Assembly: GCF_003932715.1 (NCBI RefSeq)
Contig: NZ_CP020700.1
Coordinates: 434,001 to 498,000, forward strand
Length of the DNA stretch: 64,000 bases
Origin: Streptomyces tsukubensis
GTDB lineage: Bacteria; Actinomycetota; Actinomycetes; Streptomycetales; Streptomycetaceae
Direction of reading: 5' to 3'
In this document: positions 31,902-43,300 of the stretch, in pieces
Numbering within the stretch: position 1 is the stretch's first letter
Layout: every line of letters begins with the position of its first letter
The notes under the pieces: model-generated
The model's input: the letters and a program-made list of their open reading frames with translations, nothing else
Told to the model about the DNA's origin: nothing
Databases searched by the model: none
Translations under genes and position numbers: made by a program

Positions 31902-32777
31902 ATGGCCGCGACCCGGGTGGCGCGTGAGCGCCGCCATACCGTCTACTTCCTCAACGCCGTCCGGGACTTCGCGCCGGTCCATCTGGACACCGAGGTCGAT
32001 ATGACCGCCGTCCGGCGCCACCGGCTCACGGCACGGGACGCGGGGCGCCGCTACTCCCCCGTCGCCTATGTGCTCCACGCGGCGGGCCGGGCGCTGGCCG
32101 CCCGTCCCGAAGCCAATGCGGCGGTACGGGGCCGGATCTGGCCGCGGCTGGCACGCTACGACTCCGTCGCGGGCAAGCTGGCCCTGGACCGGACGCTCGG
32201 CGGGCGGCGCGTGGTGCTGGCCACGGTGATCCCCGGGCTGGAACGGGCGACGCTGGACACGATTCAGCGGCAGATCGACCGGGTCAGGGACGGCGACCCG
32301 GACACCCTGCCGGAGTTCGCGGGGGTCCGCAGGCTGCACCGGCTGCCCGCGCTGGTGGCCCCGCTGGCGTACCACGTGGCGACCCGCCGGCTGGCGGGCC
32401 GGGACCGGCGCAGCGGAACCTTCTCCGTCAGCTCCCTGGGCCACGGTCCGGTCGACGGCTTCCACTCGGTCGGCGGCACCACGGTGACCCTCGGGGTGGG
32501 CCGGATCCTGGACCGGCCGGTGGTCCGTAGCGGAGCGGTGACCGTGGCCCCGGTGCTGCGGCTGAACCTCACCTTCGACCACCGCGTGATCGACGGCGCC
32601 GAGGCGACCGATCTGCTGGCCGCCGTCAAGGAGGGGCTGGAGGGTTTCGCGGGCGACGAGGCGACGGACACGGTGGCCGGGGCGAACGGGACGGAAGCCG
32701 CCGTACGGGCCACCGGAAGCAGTGCGTCCCGTGCGACCGGCGCCGAAGCCCCGGCCGCACGGCCGGACCGGACCTGA
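31902..32777 (+). CDS. 2-oxoacid dehydrogenase E2-like acyltransferase (tetronate O-acetylase type)
   Basis: 291 residues, ATG 31902, four bases after the KAS III stop. It is the catalytic domain of an E2 dihydrolipoyl acyltransferase without lipoyl or peripheral-subunit-binding domains. C-terminal motif TFDHRVIDGAEATDLL carries the catalytic His and Asp (HxxxDG); SGTFSVSSLG is the preceding family motif. In agglomerin and abyssomicin biosynthesis the equivalent (Agg4/AbyA4) acetylates the hydroxymethyl of the tetronate ring. That reaction is the best prediction here, from family plus neighbours. The last ~35 residues are an Ala/Thr/Gly-rich tail without a recognised function. Confidence 0.87.
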   Translation: MAATRVARERRHTVYFLNAVRDFAPVHLDTEVDMTAVRRHRLTARDAGRRYSPVAYVLHAAGRALAARPEANAAVRGRIWPRLARYDSVAGKLALDRTLGGRRVVLATVIPGLERATLDTIQRQIDRVRDGDPDTLPEFAGVRRLHRLPALVAPLAYHVATRRLAGRDRRSGTFSVSSLGHGPVDGFHSVGGTTVTLGVGRILDRPVVRSGAVTVAPVLRLNLTFDHRVIDGAEATDLLAAVKEGLEGFAGDEATDTVAGANGTEAAVRATGSSASRATGAEAPAARPDRT

Positions 32778-32796
32778 CGACACCCGGGAGCAGAAC

Positions 32797-33969
32797 GTGA
32801 CCGAACACAGCGCACCCCGCACCGATCCGGCCGGCCCCGGCCCCGTACCGGATGCCCGGCCCGTACCACCGCCCGCCAACGACCTCGCGGAGCTGAAGCA
32901 GTACGTCGCGGTCCATGCCAAGGCGCAGCGGATCCCGCCCGCGGTCCACGCCGATGTCATGGCCCGGATCAGGACCGACGATCCGGAGGGGCCCGGTTCC
33001 TGGGCGTACGAATGGTTCCGCGCCGGTGAGGCGGCGGAGGCCGCGGGGCAGCCGCTGGACGCCTGCCGCGCCTTCACCATGGCCCGCTTCCCGTACGTCG
33101 ACGGCCCGGCCAGGGCCCGCGCCCTGGAGCGGGCCGCCGCGGCGTTCGACAGCTGGCGGCGCGACGGCACCCCCATCGAACCGCACTCCGTCGAACTCCC
33201 CGGGGGCACGGTCCGCTGCTGGACCGCCGGGCTCTCCGCGCGGGAGCCCCGTCCCCTTCTGCTGTTCACGGGCGGCATCGTGAGCACCAAGGAGCAGTGG
33301 GCGCCGGTGCTGACCCGGGTGGCGCGGCTCGGGATGGCCGGAGTGGTCACCGAGCTGCCCGGAGCGGGCGAGAACACCCTGGTGTACGGGCCGGAGAGCC
33401 CCGCGATGTTCTCGCGGGTGCTGGATTCGGTGGCCGACCGGGCCCAGGTGGACCGGACGTACGCGGTGGCGCTCAGCTTCAGCGGCCATCTCGCGCTGCG
33501 CTGCGCCCTCGACGACGGGCGGCTGCGCGGGGTGGCCACGGCCGGGGCACCGGTCCGGAAGTTCTTCACCGAGGCGCTGCCCGGCGGGACCGTACCGGCC
33601 GTCACCGTGAACACCCTGGCGCATCTCACCCGTCTGCCGCCCGCCGAGGTGCCCGGCCGGCTGCGGGACTGGGCCCTGTCCGACGCCGAGCTGGCGGCCA
33701 TCGACATACCCGTCGGTTATCTGGTGAGCCGTCGTGACGAGATCGTGCCGCCGGGCGAGGCGGCGCTGCTGAGGCGTCAGGTGCGGCGGCTCGACGTGGT
33801 GGAGAACGACGATGTGCACGGCTCGCCCCGGCACGCGGGAGACACCCCGTTGTGGATGGTGCTGTCGCTGCTGCGGATGCGCGGTGAGCGGAGCGCCCGG
33901 CGGGCCGTGGTCTCCGCGCTCTGGCGTACGGCCCGGCTCCGCAGCCGGTGGGCGGCACGGACCGGCTGA
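32797..33969 (+). CDS. Alpha/beta hydrolase (tetronate acetate-eliminating type)
   Basis: 390 residues from GTG 32797, six bases after GGGAG; the upstream in-frame extension overlaps the previous gene. N-terminal helical region (~25-125: WAYEWFRAGEAAEAAGQPLD, then AFTMARFPY), then an alpha/beta hydrolase core: LLLFTGGIVSTKEQW, nucleophile elbow VALSFSGHLALRCA, acid-loop candidate SRRDEIVPPGE and candidate His in DDVHGSPRHAG. The arrangement KAS III, E2-like acyltransferase, then hydrolase matches the Agg3-4-5 and AbyA1-4-5 sets. There the hydrolase removes the acetate to give the exocyclic methylene. Family assignment is firm; the specific reaction is inferred from context. Confidence 0.84.
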   Translation: MTEHSAPRTDPAGPGPVPDARPVPPPANDLAELKQYVAVHAKAQRIPPAVHADVMARIRTDDPEGPGSWAYEWFRAGEAAEAAGQPLDACRAFTMARFPYVDGPARARALERAAAAFDSWRRDGTPIEPHSVELPGGTVRCWTAGLSAREPRPLLLFTGGIVSTKEQWAPVLTRVARLGMAGVVTELPGAGENTLVYGPESPAMFSRVLDSVADRAQVDRTYAVALSFSGHLALRCALDDGRLRGVATAGAPVRKFFTEALPGGTVPAVTVNTLAHLTRLPPAEVPGRLRDWALSDAELAAIDIPVGYLVSRRDEIVPPGEAALLRRQVRRLDVVENDDVHGSPRHAGDTPLWMVLSLLRMRGERSARRAVVSALWRTARLRSRWAARTG

Positions 33970-34311
33970 CCGGCCCGAAACGGGGCTACCGGCAGTTGCT
34001 CCGCACCGGCGGGACCCCGGGCGCCCACCGGGGCGGCGCAACCTCCGTATGCTCCGCACCGGTGGGCGCCGGTCTCTGCCTGCCCGGGCCCGGCCGTCGC
34101 ACGCCACCGGCGAACGGCCCCAGGGGTCGGGCAACGCGCTAGCCGCGTCGGTAGCCGTTCTTTAGAGGAGCGTTGGCCCAGGACACGAGGGTGGTTGCGT
34201 GGCCCCCGGGCGTATCGCGCCCCCGGCGGGCCGCCGTTCCTCCCGCCCCGGCCGCCCCCTGTTTCCCGAGGGCAGTGCCGGTCCTTCCCCGATCCGGAGG
34301 GCAGTGTCCGT
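33970..34311. other. Intergenic region upstream of the PKS operon
   Basis: 342 bp with no recognisable gene. The PKS A frame could be extended upstream to GTG 34195, but residues there are Pro/Arg-rich and unlike any PKS N-terminus, so the ATG at 34312 is taken as the start. A dip in GC around 34155-34200 could mark a promoter for the PKS genes. No consensus was fixed. Confidence 0.5.
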
Positions 34312-37300
34312 ATGGCCAACGAGGACAAGCTCCGCGACTACCTCAGGCGGGTGACCGCCGATCTCCACCAGGCCCGTCTGCGCCTGCGGGAGTACGAGTC
34401 CGAGCGTCATGAGCCGATCGCGGTGGTCGGTATCGGCTGCCGGTATCCGGGCGGGGCGGACTCCCCCGAGGCGCTGTGGCAGTTGGTCCGTGACGAGACG
34501 GACGCCGTCGGCGGTTTCCCGGCCGACCGCGGCTGGGATCTCGACGCCCTCTACCATCCGGACCCCGACCATCCCGGCACCTCCTACGCCCGGGAGGGCG
34601 GGTTCCTCTACGACGCGCACCGGTTCGACGCCGAGTTCTTCGGGATGAGCCCGCGCGAGGCCCTGGCCACCGACCCGCAGCAGCGGCTGCTGCTGGAGAC
34701 CTCCTGGGAGGCGGTCGAACGCGCCGGGATCAACCCGGTGGCCCTGCGCGGCAGCCGTACCGGAGTCTTCGCCGGGGTCATGTACAACGACTACGCCTCA
34801 CGGATCACCCGGCCACCGCAGGGCTTCGAGGGGTACATCGGGGCCGGGAGCGCGGGGAGCATCGCCTCGGGCCGGGTGGCCTACACGCTGGGTCTTGAGG
34901 GTCCGGCGGTGTCGGTGGACACGGCCTGTTCGTCGTCGCTGGTCGCGATCCACCTCGCGGCCCAGGCCCTGCGGCGCGGGGAATGCACCCTGGCGCTGGC
35001 GGGCGGGGTCACCGTCATGGCCACCCCGAACACCTTCGTCGAGTTCAGCCGGCAGCGGGGGCTGGCGCCCGACGGACGGTGCAAGCCCTTCGCGGCCGCC
35101 GCAGACGGCACCGGCTGGGCGGAGGGCGTCGGCATGGTGGTGCTGGAGAAGCTGTCCGACGCCCGGCGGAACGGTCATCCGGTGCTGGCGGTGATCCGGG
35201 GTTCCGCGATCAACCAGGACGGTGCCAGCAGTCAGCTGACCGCGCCCAACGGCCCCAGCCAGGAGCGGGTGATCCGGCAGGCGCTGGACAGTGCGGGTCT
35301 GACGCCCGCCGATGTCGACGCGGTCGAGGCCCACGGCACCGGAACCACCCTCGGCGACCCCATTGAAGCCGGGGCCCTCCACCGCACCTACGGCACCGAA
35401 CGACCCACCGGCCAACCCCTCTACCTGGGCAGCATCAAATCCAATATCGGCCACACGCAGGCCGCCGCGGGCATCGCAAGCCTCATCAAGATGATCATGG
35501 CGATGCGGTACGGAGAGCTCCCCAGGACCCTCCATATCGACGAGCCCACCCCCCACTCCTCCTGGGACGGTTCCCTCCAACTCCTCACCGCCGCCCGGCC
35601 CTGGCCCGATACCGACCGGCCCCGACGGGCCGCGGTCTCCTCCTTCGGCATCAGCGGCACCAACGCCCATCTCATCGTCGAACAGCCCCCGGCGACCACC
35701 GATGCGGCGGATCCCGCAGACCCGGCAGACCCCCGGAACTCTGAACCGCCGGGTACCGCGGTGCCCGTACCGTGGCTGCTCAGTGCCCGTACCGAACCGG
35801 CTCTGCGCGCCCAGGCCGCCCGGCTCCGGGCCCATCTCGACGCCCGTCCCGGACCGGACGACGCCTCCGTCGCCCATGCGCTGGCGGCGACGCGTCCGTC
35901 GTTCGTCCGTCGCGCGGCCGTCGTCGGCGGGTCCCGGCAGGAGATCGGCGCGGCGCTGGACGCGCTGGCCCGCGGTGAGCGCGCGCCGGGGGCGGTGCGC
36001 GGTACGGCCTTCGCGGGTGAGCACCGGATCGTGTTCCTCTTCTCGGGCCAGGGCAGTCAGCGCCCGGGCATGGGACGCGAACTCCATGCCGCGTTCCCCG
36101 TTTTCGCCGATGCCCTCGACGATGTCTGCGGACGCCTCGACCCGCACCTCCCGCGGCCGCTGCGCGAGGTGATGTTCGCCGGTGATCCGGGCGAGGACCC
36201 CCTGCTCTCCCGCACCCTGTACACGCAGCCCGCCCTCTTCGCCCTGCAGACCGCGCTGCACCGGCTGCTGGGCTCGTGGGGTGTCCGGCCGGACCGGGTG
36301 GCGGGCCACTCGGTCGGGGAGATCGCGGCGGCCCGTGCCGCCGGGCTGATCGGCCTCGACGACGCCTGTGCGCTGGTCGCCGCCCGCGGCAGGCTGATGG
36401 ACGGGCTTCCCGCGGGCGGCGCCATGCTCTCCGTACGCGCCGGGGAGGAGGCGGTGGCGGCGCTTCTCGACGACGGGCCGTGGGCGGGCGGGGTCTGGCT
36501 GGCGGCCGTGAACGGCCCGGAGGCGACCGTGGTGTCCGGGGACGAGTCCGCCGTCGACGCCCTGGCGCTCCACCTGGCGGAGTCGGGTCACCGGACCCGC
36601 AGGCTGGCCGTCGCGCGGGCCTTCCACTCGGCGCTGATGGACCCGGTCCTGGACGAGCTGCGGGCGGTCGCGGCGGAGATACGGTTCCGGCCGCCCGCCG
36701 TCCCGCTGGTCTCGACCCTCACCGGGCGGCCGGCGGCGTTCGAGGAGCTGGCGTCGCCGGAGTACTGGGTCCGGCAGGCCCGGGAGACGGTCCGGTTCCA
36801 CCAGGCGGTGACGGCCCTGCGGGAGGACGGGGTGACCGCCTGGGTCGAACTGGGCCCGGACAACACGCTGACGGCGCTCGCCGGGCCCGCCGTGGGCGAT
36901 ACGGCCGTGGTGACGGCCGTACTCGACCGGCGTCTGCCGGAGGCGACGGCGGCCGTGACCGCGGTCGCCCGGCTGCACACGAGCGGTGTGCCCGTCGAAA
37001 CGGCCGTCCTGGTCCCGGCGCCCTCCGGCCCTCCTTCCGCGTCCGGCGGCGTGGGGGCACCTTCGGTTTCCCTGCCGACGTACCCCTTCCAGCGCACCTC
37101 GTACTGGCTGGAGGCCGACGAGCCCGCGGATCTCGCCGCGGCGGGTCTGCGCAGTGCCGGGCATCCGCTGCTCCGCGGGGAGTTGTCGCTGGCCGACGGC
37201 GGACGTCAGGTGTTCACGGGCAGGCTGACGCCCGGGGCGCTGCCGTGGCTGGCGGACCATACGGTGGCGGGCACCCCGGTCCTCCCCGGTGCCGCCCTCG

Positions 37301-40300
37301 TCGAACTGGCCCTGCACGCCGGTGCGGGCGCCGGCTGCGGCACGGTCGAGGAACTGGTCCTGGAGGCGCCCCTGGCCGTACCGGAGGAGGGCTGCCGGAT
37401 CCAGCTCCTGCTGGAGCCCGCCGACGGGAAGGGCCGCCGGGCGTTCACCGTCCATGCGCACCCCGAGGGCGGCGAAGCCCTGTGGGACCGTCATGCCGCG
37501 GGCACGCTCGCCCCGCCCGGCGCCGTACCCACTCCCGCTCCCGCTCCCGGCACCGGTGGTGTTCCCGTGGAGTGGCCGCCGCCGGGCGCGGTTCCCGTCG
37601 AGGTGTCCGGGCTGTACGAGCGGCTGCCCGAACGGGGGTACGGCTACGGGCCGTCGTTCCGGGGTCTGCACGCCGTCTGGCGTTCGGGCCGCACCCTCTA
37701 TGCCGAGGTCCGGCTGCCGGAGGAGGCCCGCGACCGCGCCGGACGGTTTGCCCTGCATCCGGCCCTGCTGGACGCCGCGCTGCACCCCCTCTTCCTGGAC
37801 GAGGCTGCCGGGGGCGCCGGGGAGGAGCGGCCGGATCGCGTACGCCTGCCGTTCTCCTGGTCGGGTGTGACCCTGCGGGCCGACGGCGCGACCGCGCTGC
37901 GGGTACGGATCGGGCCGCACGGCAGCGGCGACGGCACCTGGACCCTGGAGCTGGCGGACGGCGAAGGGCGGCCGGTGGCCGAGGTCGCATCGCTGGCGCT
38001 GCACGACGTCCCCGTCGAGCGCATCACGGCCGGTTCCGGCTCCGCCGGGCCGCTGTACGAGGTGCGCTGGCCGTCCCTGGACGGCGTACCGGAGGCATCG
38101 GGCGAGGCACCGCCCGCCGTCGTGGACCTCTCCGTCGTGGACCGGGATGTCCTGGCCGCGGCGCCGCCCGGAGTGCCGCTGCCCGATCTGGTGGTGGCCG
38201 TCCCTCCTGTGCCCGGGGTGTCCGGCGACGGCACCCTGCCCGGGCGGGTGCGGACGGCCGTCGGCCGGATCCTCGCCTTCGTCGGGGGGTGGCTCGCGGA
38301 CGACCGCCGCGGGGACAGCACGCTGACACTCCTCACCGGCCTGGCTGTACGGACGGGCCACGAGGCGCCCGGGTCCGGTGCCGACCTGGCGTCGGCGCCG
38401 CTGTGGGGGATGCTCCGCTCCGTCCAGAGCGAGCACCCCGGCCGGATCGTTCTCGTCGACGACGACGGGACACCGGCGTCCCGGGCGGTGCTCGGCGCCG
38501 CCCTGCGCACCGGGGAACCGCAACTGGCCCTGCGCGGCGGCACCGTCCGGGTGCCGCGGCTGGCCAGGGTCGCCCCCTCGGTCCACGGCACCGGTCCCGG
38601 ACCCGTATTCGATCCGGACCGTACGGTCCTCGTCACCGGCGGCACCGGAACGCTCGGCGGTCTGGTGGCCCGTCATCTGGTCACGGAGCACGGTGTCCGG
38701 CATCTGCTGCTGACCAGCCGCAGCGGCCCGGCCGCGGAGGGCGCCGCCGAACTGCTCGCGGAGCTGGCCGCGCTGGGCGCCGACACCGCGCTCGTCGCCT
38801 GCGACACGGCCGACCGGGACGCCGTCGCCGCACTGCTCCGGGACCGCGCGGGGCGGCCGCCGCTGGGGGCCGTGGTGCATACGGCGGGCGTCCTCGACGA
38901 CGGCGTGTTCGAAAGCCTCACCCCCGAGCGGTTCGACACCGTGCTCCGCGCCAAGGCGGACAGCGCCTGGCATCTTCACGAACTGACCGCGGACGCCGAA
39001 CTGACGGCGTTCGTCCTGTTCTCGTCGCTCGCGGGCGTCGTGGGCAACGCGGGTCAGGCCGGCTATGCGGCCGCCAACGCCTTCCTCGACGCGCTGGCGG
39101 CCGAGCGCCGGGCCGCCGGACTGCCCGGAACCTCCCTGGCCTGGGGCCCCTGGGCCGAACGCAGCGCGATGACCGGCGGGCTGTCGGCGGCGGACCGGCA
39201 GCGCGCCCGGCGGTCGGGCGTACTGCCTCTGCCGACGCGGACCGCGCTGGCGCTGTTCGACGCCGCCCTGTCGGCGGACGTACCCCTCGCGGTGCCGGTA
39301 CGGCTCGACCTCGCGGCCCTCCGCGCGACCGCGCCGGACACCGGGGGGCCGCTGCTGCGCGGTCTCGTCGGGCCGCCGCGCCGCAGGGCGGCCGGGAACG
39401 GCACCCCGGCAGCAGCGTCCCTGGCCCCGCTGGACCCGGCGGACCGGCCAGCCGCCCTGATCGACCTCGTACGGGGACAGGTGGCCGAAGTGCTGGGCCA
39501 TACGGATCCCCAGGCCATCGACACCGAGCGGGCTCTCAGCGAACTCGGCTTCGATTCCCTGACCGCCCTCGAACTCCGCAACCGGCTCAACGAGACGACG
39601 GGTCTCCAGCTCCCGGCGACCCTGGTCTTCGACCGTCCGACCGTGGCGGCGCTCGCCGCCGAACTCGCCGCCCGGCTCTCCGGCGCGCCGTCGACCGTCC
39701 CCTCCGGCTCCGGCAGACCGGCCGCGACCGCGCTTCCGGCCGACGACGAGCCGATCGCGGTGGTCGGCATCGGCTGCCGGTATCCGGGCGGGGCGGACTC
39801 CCCCGAGGCGCTGTGGCGGCTCGTCTCGGAGGGCATCGACGCGGTCGGCGCCTTCCCCGCCGACCGGGGCTGGGACACGGAGCGGCTGTACGACCCCGAT
39901 CCGGACCGGACCGGGCACACGTATGTACGCGAGGGCGGGTTCCTCTACGACGCGCACCGGTTCGACGCCGAGTTCTTCGGGATGAGCCCGCGCGAGGCCC
40001 TGGCCACCGACCCGCAGCAGCGGCTGCTGCTGGAGACCTCCTGGGAGGCGATCGAACGCGCCGGGATCAACCCGGCGGCCCTGCGCGGCAGCCGTACCGG
40101 AGTCTTCGCCGGGGTCATGTACAACGACTACGCCTCACGGATGCTGTTCCCGGCCGAGACACCGGAGGAGGTCGAGGGGTATCTCGGCTACGGCAGTGCG
40201 GGCAGCGTCGCGTCCGGCCGCGTGGCCTACGCCCTCGGTCTTGAAGGTCCGGCGGTGTCGGTGGACACGGCCTGTTCGTCGTCGCTGGTCGCGATCCACC

Positions 40301-43300
40301 TCGCGGCCCAGGCGCTGCGTCGCGGCGAATGCACCCTCGCCCTCGCGGGGGGTGTCACCGTCATGGCCACCCCGGCGACTTTCATCGAGTTCAGCCGGCA
40401 GCGGGGGCTGGCGCCCGACGGACGGTGCAAACCCTTCGCGGCGGCCGCCGACGGCACCGGCTGGGGCGAGGGGGTCGGAGTCGTCGTCCTCGAACGCCTC
40501 TCGGAGGCACGCCGGAACGGTCATCCGGTGCTGGCGGTGATCCGGGGTTCCGCGATCAACCAGGACGGTGCGTCGAACGGCCTCACCTCACCCAACGGCC
40601 CCGCGCAGGAACGCGTCATCCGCCAGGCACTGGAGAGTGCGGGACTGACCCCCGCCGATGTCGACGCCGTCGAAGCCCACGGCACGGGAACCACCCTCGG
40701 CGACCCCATCGAAGCCCAGGCCCTCCACCACACCTACGGCACCGACCGGCCCGCCGACCGGCCTCTCTACCTGGGCAGTATCAAATCCAATATCGGCCAC
40801 ACGCAGGCCGCCGCGGGCATCGCAAGCCTCATCAAAATGACCATGGCCATGCACCACGGGCGCCTGCCGGAGACCCTCCATATCGACGAACCCAGTCCGC
40901 ACACCCCCTGGGACGGCTCCCTCCAACTCCTCACCACCGCGCAGGACTGGCCCGACACCGGCCGACCGCGACGCGCCGCCGTCTCCTCCTTCGGCATCAG
41001 CGGCACCAACGCCCACCTCATCCTCGAACAACCCCCCACCGAAGAACCCGAACCGGCGGATCCGGTGGCGGCGGTGCCGTGGATGTTCTCCGCGCAGTCG
41101 GAAGGCGCACTGCGGGAAGTCGCCGTACGGCTCCAGACCATGCTGGCCGACGATCCGGACACGGACATCGCAGCGGTCAGCCGGTCGCTCGCGGTGTCCC
41201 GGGCGCAACTGCCGCACCGTGCCGTCGTCGTGGGCGAGGACCGGGCGGAACTCCTCACCGGGCTGGGGGTGGTGGGCCGGGGTGGTGAGGCGGCGAATGT
41301 GGTCAGGGGGACCGCGGCGTCACGTCCGCTGACCGTGTTCGTCTTCCCGGGCCAGGGCTCCCAGTGGCCCGGAATGGCCCGCGAACTCCTCGACACCCAG
41401 CCGGTCTTCGCGGAACATCTCACCGCCTGCCACCACGCCCTCGCGCCCCACACCGACTGGTCACTCCTGGACCTCATCAACACCACCGACACCGCACCCG
41501 ACCTCGACCGCACCGACGTCGTCCAACCCGCACTCTTCGCCGTCATGGTCTCCCTCGCCCGCCTCTGGCAACACCACGGCATCCACCCCGACGCCGTCAT
41601 CGGCCACTCCCAGGGCGAAATCGCCGCAGCCCACATCGCCGGCGCCCTCACCCTCCACGACGCCGCAAAAATCGCCGCTCTGCGCAGCAAGGCCCTCACT
41701 TCCCTGGCGGGTACGGGAGGGATGGCGTCCGTACCTCTCCCGGCCGAAGAGGTGGCCGAGCGGCTGCTCCCGTACGGGTCCGCCCTGTCCGTCGCGGCTA
41801 CGAACAGCCCGGTCTCCACCGTGGTATCCGGGGATGCCGGGGCCGTCGCGGACTTCGTGGAGGCGTGCAAGGCGGACCGGATCCGGGCGCGCACCATTCC
41901 GGTGGACTACGCGTCCCACTCACCTCATGTCGACGGGATCCGCGACGAGCTGCTGCACCTGCTGGAGGGGGTGGTGCCGGAGCACCCCTCCATCCCGTTC
42001 TACTCCACCCTCACCGGAACCCTCCTCACCCCCCACACCCCCCTCAACCCCACCTACTGGTACGACAACCTCCGCCACCCCGTCCACTTCCACCAAGCCC
42101 TCACCCACCTCACCACCCACCACCCAAGCCAACCCCTCCACACCATCGAAATCAGCCCCCACCCCATCCTCACCCCCGCCATCCACGACACCCACCCCAC
42201 AACCACCACCACCCACACCCTCCACCGCAAACACCCCAACCACACCACCTACCTCACCAACCTCGCCCACACCTGGACCCACGGCACCCCCACCACCTGG
42301 CACCCCACCCACACCGGAACAGCCAGCACCAGCACCAGCACCAGCACCCACACCCCGACACCCCACACCCCCCTCCCCACCTACCCCTTCCAACACCACA
42401 CCTACTGGCTCACCCCCACACCACCCACCACCCCCACAACCCCCACCACCCAACCCAACCCCCACCCCATCCTCACCACCAAAACCACCCTCGCCACCGA
42501 CCACCACCTCTACACCGGAACCATCACCCCCACACCCACCCCTGGACCACCCACCACACCATCCTCAACACACCCCTCCTCCCCGGCACCACCCACCTCG
42601 AACTCGCCCACCACATCGGCACCCAACACCACACCCCCCACATCAACGAACTCACCCTCCACACCCCCACACCCACCCACCCCCACCAACCCACCCACCT
42701 CCAAGCACACCTCACACCCCCCAACCCCCAAGGCCACCGCACCCTCACCATCCACACCACCACCAACCCCCACACCACCCCCTGGACCCACCACGCCACC
42801 GCCACCCTCACCCCCACACCCACCACCACACCACCACCCACACCCCCACCACCTGGCCACCACCCCACACCACACCCCTCAACCTCACCCACCACTACCC
42901 CACCCTCCACACCCACGGATACACCTACGGACCCACCCTCCAAGGACTCACCCAAGCCCACCAACACCCCAACGGCACCCTCTACGCCCACACCCAACAA
43001 CACCCCACCACCCACACCACAAACCACCACCACACCCTCCACCCCACACTCCTCGACACCACCCTCCACCTCCTCCCGCTCAGCGGTCCCGAACCGGACC
43101 CGGAGCTGATCCGGATCCCGTTCGCCTGGAAGAACGTGCAGTTCTTCGCCACCGGTGTCACCGAGCTACGGGTGCAGTGCATTCCGCGTGACGACGATTC
43201 GGTGTCGCTCTGGCTCACGGACACCTCCGGCGCCCCGGTGCTGTATGCCGAGGAGTTGAGCGTCCGTACGGTCTCCCGGGCCCGGCTCGCGCGTACGCTC

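Larger units (their letters stand above)
41962..43080 (+). repeat. G-depleted AT-end/linker/DH cassette (copy 1)
   Basis: About 1.12 kb nearly identical to 53782-54904. The coding strand is almost only C and A, so all three forward frames remain open, and the protein is dominated by Thr, His and Pro. It holds two of the four frame breaks and an AGCACC x4 microsatellite (42325-42348). Confidence 0.85.

Noticed and set aside
34195..34311. Upstream extension of PKS A to GTG 34195
   Set aside because: The extension is Pro/Arg-rich and unlike PKS N-termini, whereas ATG 34312 has GGAGGG ahead and starts a typical docking helix.
36276..40244. 1322-codon plus-strand frame inside PKS A
   Set aside because: Arg/Gly/Pro-rich frame shadow; the PKS domains with all active-site motifs are in another frame.
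41920..42507. Gly/Val-rich minus-strand frame opposite the DH cassette
   Set aside because: Complement of the G-depleted tract: stop codons are almost impossible there, so openness carries no weight.
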